In this document: positions 58,543 to 64,000 of the stretch, one piece after another | Layout: the number at the start of each line of letters is the position of its first letter | Numbering within the stretch: the stretch's first letter is position 1 | From: Streptomyces ortus | Lineage (GTDB): Bacteria > Actinomycetota > Actinomycetes > Streptomycetales > Streptomycetaceae | Direction of reading: 5' to 3' | Assembly (NCBI RefSeq): GCF_026341275.1 | Contig: NZ_JAIFZO010000002.1 | Coordinates: forward strand, 6,602,118 to 6,666,117 | DNA length: 64,000 nucleotides | The notes under the pieces: model-generated | The model's database searches: none | Told to the model about the DNA's origin: nothing | What the model saw: only the letters and a program-made list of their open reading frames with translations | Program-made: the position numbers and the translations under genes

Positions 58543-60123
58543 ATGACGACCGCCTCGGAACCCGCCCTGTCGGTCCGGCAGATACTCGCCCTGGAGCGGG
58601 TGCTCGCCGGGGAGCCCGAGGTCGTGGCGGGCGCGGGCCAGCTCGACCGGCCCGTGCGCTGGGTGCACGTCGCCGAGGCCGCCGACGTCGGTGTGATGCT
58701 CAGCGGCGGCGAGATGGTCCTCACCACCGGCGTGCTGCTCGCGGGCGACCGCGAGGCGCAGGCCGAGTACATCCGTTCCCTGCACCGCGCGGAGGCCTCG
58801 GCGGTCGTCCTCGGACTCGGCCGGGCCTTTCCCGCGCCGCCCGAGGCGATGCGCCGGGCCGCCGAGCGGTGCGGGCTGCCGATGGTGGTCCTGCACCGCC
58901 CGTTCCCCTTCGCCGAACTCACCGAGGAGGTCCAGTCCCGGCTCGTACGGCGGAAGTTCGCGGCTGTCAGCCTCTCGGAGGCCGTACGGACCGCGCTGAC
59001 CGGGCTCATCACGACGGGCGCCCCGCTGCAGCGGCTGCTCGACGAGATCGCGGGCCACAGCGCCTGCCCGGTGGTCGTCACCAACCTCGCCCACCGGGTC
59101 CTCGCCACGGCGGGGGAGCGGTCCGCGGTCGACGACGTGCTGCGCGACTGGGAGCGCATCGCACGGCAGGCGGGCGGCAGCGAGGGCGACGGCTGGGTCC
59201 GCGCCGAACTGGGCGGGCGCGGCGAGCGCTGGGGCCGCATCGTGCTCTGCGGCTACCGGGGCGACACCGCCACCGGGCGGCTCCTGGCCGACCGCGCCGC
59301 CGAGTCGCTGGTCCTGCACCGGATGCTCGGCGGCTCGGCGCACTCCTGGGAGGAGCAGTCCGCGCAGAGCCTGCTCACCGACCTCGTCTCCGGAGCGGTA
59401 CCGGCCCGGCAGTTGCTGCCCCGGGCCCGCGCGGCCGGCCTGCCGGTCAACCGGCGCGCGTTCGTGCCGCTGGCCGTACGAGGCGTGGGCGCGGCCCGAC
59501 TGACCCGCGTACTGCGCCTGTTGGGGCTCCCCGGGCTCGTCGCCGAACTGGCCGACGGGGTCACCGCCGTCCTGCTGAGCCTCGCCAGGGACCAGGACGC
59601 CGAAGCCCTCGCCGCCCACTTCGCCGCCCGGCTGCGTACGGAACCGGGTGGCGGCCCTCCGCGGGGGCGGGAGTCCGCGGCGGTCGTCGCCGCGGCGGAC
59701 GCGCGGACCGGGTGGGACGACGTGCCCGCGGGGCTGCGCGAGGCCCGGCACGTGGCCGACTCGGTGGCCGAGAGCCCGGCCGACCTGGACCTGCCGGCCG
59801 TGGTGCGGCTGAGGGACGTGCATCTGCGCGGCCTCGTACGGCTGTTGCGCGATGACCCGCACGTGCAGTCCTTCGCGGAAAGGGAGTTGGACGGGCTGCT
59901 GTGCGGCGCCGACGCGGAGGCGGAACTGCTGCCGGTGCTGCGGACGTATCTGGCCACCGGCCGCAACAAGTCGCGTACCGCGCAGCTCCACCATGTCTCG
60001 CGGCCCGCGCTGTACCGGCGCCTCGAATCCATAGAGGCGCGGCTCGGGGTCGACCTCGACGACTTCGAACAGGCCGCCTCCATCCACATCGCCCTCCTCG
60101 CGCACGACGCGCAACAACGCTGA
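58543..60123 (+). CDS. PucR family transcriptional regulator
   Basis: A 526-residue regulator. The N-terminal PucR domain (~8-130) starts LSVRQILALERVLAGEPEVV and contains WVHVAEAADVGVMLSGGEMVLTTG. A central GGDEF-like/CdaR region follows. The C-terminal helix-turn-helix is typical: LRTYLATGRNKSRTAQLHH, VSRPALYRRLESIEARLGVDLDD. PucR proteins activate purine/pyrimidine breakdown genes in Gram-positive bacteria. Its place in the middle of the cluster fits control of the flanking amidohydrolase genes. A direct repeat starts at its stop codon. Confidence 0.92.
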   Translation: MTTASEPALSVRQILALERVLAGEPEVVAGAGQLDRPVRWVHVAEAADVGVMLSGGEMVLTTGVLLAGDREAQAEYIRSLHRAEASAVVLGLGRAFPAPPEAMRRAAERCGLPMVVLHRPFPFAELTEEVQSRLVRRKFAAVSLSEAVRTALTGLITTGAPLQRLLDEIAGHSACPVVVTNLAHRVLATAGERSAVDDVLRDWERIARQAGGSEGDGWVRAELGGRGERWGRIVLCGYRGDTATGRLLADRAAESLVLHRMLGGSAHSWEEQSAQSLLTDLVSGAVPARQLLPRARAAGLPVNRRAFVPLAVRGVGAARLTRVLRLLGLPGLVAELADGVTAVLLSLARDQDAEALAAHFAARLRTEPGGGPPRGRESAAVVAAADARTGWDDVPAGLREARHVADSVAESPADLDLPAVVRLRDVHLRGLVRLLRDDPHVQSFAERELDGLLCGADAEAELLPVLRTYLATGRNKSRTAQLHHVSRPALYRRLESIEARLGVDLDDFEQAASIHIALLAHDAQQR

Positions 60124-60161
60124 AACATGGAACGACCTGGGAAAACGGTGGTGAAACATGG
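60121..60161. promoter_or_regulatory. Direct repeat TGAAACATGG, two copies 31 bp apart
   Basis: TGAAACATGG occurs at 60121-60130 (overlapping the PucR stop) and at 60152-60161, a 31-bp phase equal to about three helical turns. It lies ~120 bp before the second amidohydrolase start, where an activator such as PucR could bind. A -10-like TAGGCT is at 60244-60249. Confidence 0.4.
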
Positions 60162-60278
60162 GTCTTCGCAAGGGTGACACCGTGGAACGCCACGCCCGCG
60201 CAGACGTGACACGCTGCAACTCAAAGCCCGGCTCGAAGCTTCCTAGGCTCGCCGCACACCCAGCGACCGGAGGTCCCG

Positions 60279-61121
60279 ATGAGCCGAGTGATCCGCGCCG
60301 CCGTCTTCCAGACCGCATGGACGGGCGACAAGGAGTCGATGATCCAGGTCCACGAGCAGGCGGTCCGCGACGCGGCAGCACAGGGCGCCCAAGTCCTGTG
60401 CTTCCAGGAGCTGTTCTACGGGCCGTACTTCTGCCAGGTCCAGGACAAGGCGTTCTACGAGTACGCCGAGCAGATCCCCGAAGGCCCGATCGTCCGCCGC
60501 TTCCAGGCGCTGGCAGGGGAGTTGGGCATCGTTCTCGTCCTGCCGATGTACGAGGAGGAGCAGCCCGGCGTCCTCTACAACACCTCGGCGGTGATCGACG
60601 CCGACGGCTCGTACCTCGGCAAGTACCGCAAGCACCACATCCCGCAGGTCGAGGGCTTCTGGGAGAAGTTCTACTTCCGTCCCGGCAACAGCGGTTGGCC
60701 GGTCTTCGACACCGCCGTCGGCAGGGTCGGCGTCTACATCTGCTACGACCGGCACTTCCCGGAGGGCTGGCGGGCCCTCGGACTGGCCGGGGCCGAGATC
60801 GTCTTCAACCCCTCGGCCACCTCGCGCGGCCTGTCCGCCTACCTCTGGCAGCTGGAGCAGCCGGCCGCGGCCGTCGCCAACGAGTACTTCGTGGGCGCCA
60901 TCAACCGGGTGGGCGTGGAGGAGCTGGGCTCCAACGACTTCTACGGGACCTCGTACTTCGTGGACCCGGAGGCACAGTTCGTCGGGGAGGTGGCGAGCGA
61001 CAAGGAGACCGAACTCGTCGTCCGCGACCTGGACATGGAGAAACTGCGCACGGTCCGGGACCGCTGGCAGTTCTACCGGGACCGCCGCCCGGACGCGTAC
61101 GAGCCCCTGACGGCTCCCTGA
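60279..61121 (+). CDS. Beta-ureidopropionase-type carbon-nitrogen hydrolase, copy 2
   Basis: A 280-residue nitrilase-superfamily amidohydrolase with GGAGG seven bases before ATG 60279. Catalytic Glu44 (LCFQELFYGPYF), Lys118 (KYRKHHIPQ) and Cys155 (VGVYICYDRHFPEGWR) align position for position with copy 1, and the proteins are clearly paralogous throughout. It lies directly upstream of dihydropyrimidinase, so it is probably the main N-carbamoyl-beta-alanine amidase, with copy 1 specialised for another N-carbamoyl amino acid. This split is inference. Confidence 0.9.
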   Translation: MSRVIRAAVFQTAWTGDKESMIQVHEQAVRDAAAQGAQVLCFQELFYGPYFCQVQDKAFYEYAEQIPEGPIVRRFQALAGELGIVLVLPMYEEEQPGVLYNTSAVIDADGSYLGKYRKHHIPQVEGFWEKFYFRPGNSGWPVFDTAVGRVGVYICYDRHFPEGWRALGLAGAEIVFNPSATSRGLSAYLWQLEQPAAAVANEYFVGAINRVGVEELGSNDFYGTSYFVDPEAQFVGEVASDKETELVVRDLDMEKLRTVRDRWQFYRDRRPDAYEPLTAP

Positions 61122-61122
61122 G

Positions 61123-61154
61123 GCGCCCGACGGGGCGCGGGGAACCGCGCGACC
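61123..61154. repeat. Copy of the Streptomyces intergenic hairpin repeat
   Basis: GCGCCC (61123-61128) pairs with GGGCGC (61133-61138), then GGGGAACCGCGCGACC follows. It is closely related to the sequence after xthA (17745-17775). It lies between the second amidohydrolase and dihydropyrimidinase genes and might attenuate read-through. Confidence 0.6.
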
Positions 61155-61227
61155 GGCCACGTACGACCCGCACTGCGTCGACTGCCCCACCCCGGGGGTC
61201 CCCGTCAGGACAGACAGGAGAGGAATC

Positions 61228-62631
61228 ATGAGCAGCCGTACAGTCATCCGCGGTGGTCTGGTCATCACCGCGTCGGACGAACTGCACGCCGACGTCCTCA
61301 TCGAGGACACCCGCATCGCCGCGATCGCCGCGACCGGCACCTCCGCCGCCGAGGCGTGGACGGCCGAGCGGACCATCGACGCCACCGGCAAGTACGTGAT
61401 CCCGGGCGGAGTCGACGCCCACACCCACATGGAACTGCCCTTCGGCGGCACCTTCGCCTCCGACACCTTCGAGACCGGCACCCGCGCCGCCGCCTGGGGC
61501 GGCACGACCACGATCATCGACTTCGCGGTCCAGAGCGTCGGCCGCTCCCTGCGCGAGGGCCTGGACGCCTGGAACGCCAAGGCCGACGGCAAGTGCGCCA
61601 TCGACTACGGCTTCCACATGATCGTCTCCGACGTCAACCAGGACACCCTCAAGGAGATGGACCTGCTGGTCGAGGAGGGCGTCACGTCCTTCAAGCAGTT
61701 CATGGCCTACCCGGGCGTCTTCTACAGCGACGACGGCCAGATCCTGCGCGCCATGCAGCGCTCCGCCGAGAACGGCGGTCTGATCATGATGCACGCCGAG
61801 AACGGCATCGCGATCGACGTGCTCGTGGAGCAGGCGCTGGCCAGGGGCGAGACCGACCCCCGCTTCCACGGCGAGGTCCGCAAGGCCCTCCTGGAGGCCG
61901 AGGCCACCCACCGAGCCATCAAGCTCGCCCAGGTGGCGGGCGCCCCGCTGTACGTCGTGCACGTCTCCGCCACGGAGGCCGTCGCGGAGCTGGCGCGGGC
62001 CCGCGACGAGGGCCTGAACGTCTTCGGCGAGACCTGTCCGCAGTACCTGTTCCTGTCCACGGACAACCTCGCCGAGCCGGACTTCGAGGGCGCCAAGTAC
62101 GTGTGCTCGACCCCGCTGCGGCCCAGGGAGCACCAGGCCGCCCTGTGGCGCGGGCTGCGCACCAACGACCTCCAGGTCGTCTCCACCGACCACTGCCCCT
62201 TCTGCTTCACGGGCCAGAAGGAGCTGGGCCGGGGCGACTTCTCGAAGATCCCCAACGGTCTGCCGGGTGTCGAGAACCGGATGGACCTGCTGCACCAGGC
62301 CGTGGTCGACGGACACCTCTCGCGCCGCCGCTGGATCGAGATCGCCTGCGCGACCCCGGCCCGGATGTTCGGCCTGTACCCGAAGAAGGGGACGATCGCG
62401 CCGGGCGCCGACGCGGACGTCGTCATCTACGACCCGCACGCCGAACAGGTCATGTCCGCCGAGACCCACCACATGAACGTCGACTACTCGGCGTACGAGG
62501 GCAGGCGCACCACCGGGCGCGTCGAGACGGTCCTGTCGCGCGGCGAGGCGGTCATCACCGAGCGGGAGTTCACCGGCCGGGCCGGGCACGGCATGTACAC
62601 CCCCCGCTCCACCTGTCAGTACCTTCTCTGA
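61228..62631 (+). CDS. hydA: Dihydropyrimidinase (D-hydantoinase family)
   Basis: A 467-residue cytosolic zinc amidohydrolase with a good ribosome site (GACAGGAGAGG) before ATG 61228. Metal ligands: GGVDAHTHMELPFGG (HxH), the carbamylated Lys in VTSFKQFMAYPG, MHAENG, VVHVSA, and Asp in VVSTDHCPF. It opens dihydrouracil or hydantoin rings to N-carbamoyl-beta-amino acids, the substrate of the adjacent ureidopropionase. Length and motifs are normal. Confidence 0.95.
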   Translation: MSSRTVIRGGLVITASDELHADVLIEDTRIAAIAATGTSAAEAWTAERTIDATGKYVIPGGVDAHTHMELPFGGTFASDTFETGTRAAAWGGTTTIIDFAVQSVGRSLREGLDAWNAKADGKCAIDYGFHMIVSDVNQDTLKEMDLLVEEGVTSFKQFMAYPGVFYSDDGQILRAMQRSAENGGLIMMHAENGIAIDVLVEQALARGETDPRFHGEVRKALLEAEATHRAIKLAQVAGAPLYVVHVSATEAVAELARARDEGLNVFGETCPQYLFLSTDNLAEPDFEGAKYVCSTPLRPREHQAALWRGLRTNDLQVVSTDHCPFCFTGQKELGRGDFSKIPNGLPGVENRMDLLHQAVVDGHLSRRRWIEIACATPARMFGLYPKKGTIAPGADADVVIYDPHAEQVMSAETHHMNVDYSAYEGRRTTGRVETVLSRGEAVITEREFTGRAGHGMYTPRSTCQYLL

Positions 62632-62660
62632 CTCTTCTCCCAGCGACCAGGAGTGGCGCC

Positions 62661-63680
62661 ATGGACTTCGGACTCGTCCTGCAGACCGACCCCCCTGCCT
62701 CCCGTGTCATCAGCCTGATGAAGCGGGCCGAGCGAAACGGCTTCACGTACGGCTGGACCTTCGACTCCGCCGTGCTCTGGCAGGAGCCGTTCGTGATCTA
62801 CAGCCAGATCCTGTCCCACACCACGAAGCTGAAGGTCGGCCCGATGGTGACGAACCCGGGCACCCGCACCTGGGAGGTCACCGCCTCGACCTTCGCCACG
62901 CTCAACGACATGTTCGGCAACCGCACGGTCTGCGGCATCGGCCGCGGGGACTCGGCGATGCGGGTGGCCGGCCGCAAGCCCAACACCCTCGCGCGGATCA
63001 GCGGGGCCATGAAGGTCATCCGGGCGCTCGGGCGCGGCGACGAGGCCGACCTCGGCGGCACGGTGATCAGGTTCCCGTGGATCAAGCCCGGCGCCGAACT
63101 CCCCGTCTGGATGGCCGCGTACGGGCCCAAGGCCCTGAAGATGACCGGTGAGGAGGCGGACGGATTCATCCTCCAGCTCGCCGACCTGTATCTCACCGAG
63201 TACATGGTCAAGGCGGTGAAGACGGCGGCGGCCGACGCCGGACGCGACCCGGCCGACGTCAAGATCTGTGTGGCCGCGCCCGCGTACGTCACCGAGGACG
63301 ACTCGCCCGAGGCGCTCGCCCACGCGCGGGAGCAGTGCCGCTGGTTCGGCGGCATGGTCGGCAACCATGTGGCCGACCTCGTCTCCAAGTACGGCGAGCA
63401 CTCCGCCGCAGTCCCCGACGAACTCACCGACTACATCAAGTCCCGCGAGGGCTACGACTACTCCCACCACGGGCGCAGCGGGAATCCCGACACACAGTTC
63501 GTGCCGGACGAGATCGTGGACCGGTTCTGTCTGATCGGTACGGCCGATCAGCACATCGCGAAGCTGAACGCCCTGCGGGAGCTGGGCGTCGACCAGTTCG
63601 CCCTGTACGACATGCACGACGCGCAGGAGGAGGTCATCGAAGCGTACGGATCGACGGTCATCCCCGCCGTCAACAGTTGA
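62661..63680 (+). CDS. LLM-class flavin/F420-dependent oxidoreductase (TIGR03842 type)
   Basis: A 339-residue luciferase-like (alpha/beta)8 enzyme. It begins MDFGLVLQTDPPASRVISLM, then ERNGFTYGWTFDSAVLWQEP, TVCGIGRGDSAMRVAG and WMAAYGPKALKMTGEEADG, matching the TIGR03842 group found with hydantoin/pyrimidine genes in actinobacteria. It probably uses F420 or FMN to reduce or oxidise a pyrimidine-related substrate; it may supply the ring-reducing step, since no classical dihydropyrimidine dehydrogenase is visible here. It is 29 bp after hydA, clearly co-operonic. Confidence 0.9.
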   Translation: MDFGLVLQTDPPASRVISLMKRAERNGFTYGWTFDSAVLWQEPFVIYSQILSHTTKLKVGPMVTNPGTRTWEVTASTFATLNDMFGNRTVCGIGRGDSAMRVAGRKPNTLARISGAMKVIRALGRGDEADLGGTVIRFPWIKPGAELPVWMAAYGPKALKMTGEEADGFILQLADLYLTEYMVKAVKTAAADAGRDPADVKICVAAPAYVTEDDSPEALAHAREQCRWFGGMVGNHVADLVSKYGEHSAAVPDELTDYIKSREGYDYSHHGRSGNPDTQFVPDEIVDRFCLIGTADQHIAKLNALRELGVDQFALYDMHDAQEEVIEAYGSTVIPAVNS

Positions 63681-63770
63681 CGCTCATCCTCCGCCGTCAA
63701 TGGTTGACGGGCGTCCCGAGAACTCCACCCGCACGGCCTTTCCCGTCCCACCTCATTGATTGGCCTGCTC

Positions 63771-64000
63771 ATGACCGAAACCGTCCCCCCAGGGCCACCG
63801 ATATCCCAGTCCGCCGACACCGAGGGGCGCGTCGAACTCAGCCCCGGCGCCTTCCCCGAGAGCAGCCCCTTCGCCAACGACGACCTGCGTCCCGTCCCCG
63901 TCACCGAGCGCACGTGGACGACGTACAACTTCGCGGCGCTGTGGGTCTCCATGGCGCACTGCATTCCCAGCTGGACCCTGGCCTCCGGTCTGGTCGCCCT
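63771..64000 (+). CDS. NCS1 family nucleobase/hydantoin transporter, N-terminal part
   Basis: ATG 63771 opens a frame that runs off the window. After a ~45-residue polar cytoplasmic tail (GRVELSPGAFPESSPFANDDL) come RPVPVTERTWTTYNFAALWVS and MAHCIPSWTLASGLVA, the conserved start of NCS1 (Mhp1/PucI-like) symporters. It should import uracil, hydantoin or allantoin for the enzymes encoded upstream. Only the first ~76 residues are visible. Confidence 0.88.
   Translation, partial: MTETVPPGPPISQSADTEGRVELSPGAFPESSPFANDDLRPVPVTERTWTTYNFAALWVSMAHCIPSWTLASGLVA

Noticed and set aside
58330..60381. A 683-codon minus-strand frame across the PucR gene ending in Ala-Gly-Glu repeats
   Set aside because: Shadow of the PucR gene and of the GGC-rich repeat. 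The plus-strand PucR domains are unmistakable.

Overview
The window is chromosomal DNA of a Streptomyces or close relative. Base composition is very GC-rich with G/C in third codon positions, many starts are GTG, genes often overlap by ATGA or GTGA, and the gene content (PucR regulator, TIGR03842-type F420-linked oxidoreductase, DUF6278 protein, SNF2 plus SWIM pair) is typical of the genus. No rRNA, tRNA, CRISPR array or replication origin was seen.

Layout. 0-7 kb: the 3' end of an allantoicase gene, a 33-bp tandem repeat, then a sugar locus with a Gfo/Idh/MocA dehydrogenase divergent from a GntR regulator, a lipoprotein/permease/ATPase transporter and a ROK kinase. 7-13 kb: a SNF2 helicase translationally coupled to a SWIM zinc-finger protein. 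13-20 kb: a frameshifted exported molybdenum oxidoreductase, a severely deleted relic of a subtilase gene, a PcaL-like fusion that lacks its hydrolase nucleophile, a metallo-hydrolase, exonuclease III and an exported SGNH hydrolase. 20-24 kb: an orphan amino-acid ABC ATPase, then decayed mobile DNA (inverted repeats around an orphan ORF, a MerR gene, an IS3 transposase/integrase chimera). 24-31 kb: a large secreted S8 peptidase and a two-component system.

31-41.5 kb is an accessory island. It holds a sigma-like/anti-sigma/ricin fusion protein, a glycosyltransferase, a GNAT acetyltransferase, and a 967-residue protein joining an N-terminal DUF4157 domain (HELGH motif) to a predicted zinc-dependent deaminase (HAE ... 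CxxC). IS5 and IS256 relics separate the last gene from an SMI1/KNR4 (SUKH) gene. DUF4157-toxin fusions are known as candidate cargo of extracellular contractile injection systems, so this is the strongest candidate for an undescribed system. No injection-machine genes lie in the window.

41.8-52 kb is a carbohydrate-utilisation locus: five genes on the minus strand (LacI regulator, lipoprotein, two permeases, GH63-like hydrolase) and a divergent 1216-residue secreted glycosidase, with four identical CGAACCGGTTCG palindromes between the two arms. 52-56 kb carries gamma-glutamyltransferase and a low-complexity protein. 56-64 kb is a reductive pyrimidine (or hydantoin) breakdown cluster: two paralogous ureidopropionase-type amidohydrolases, a class III aminotransferase, a PucR regulator, dihydropyrimidinase, an LLM flavin/F420 oxidoreductase and the start of an NCS1 nucleobase transporter.
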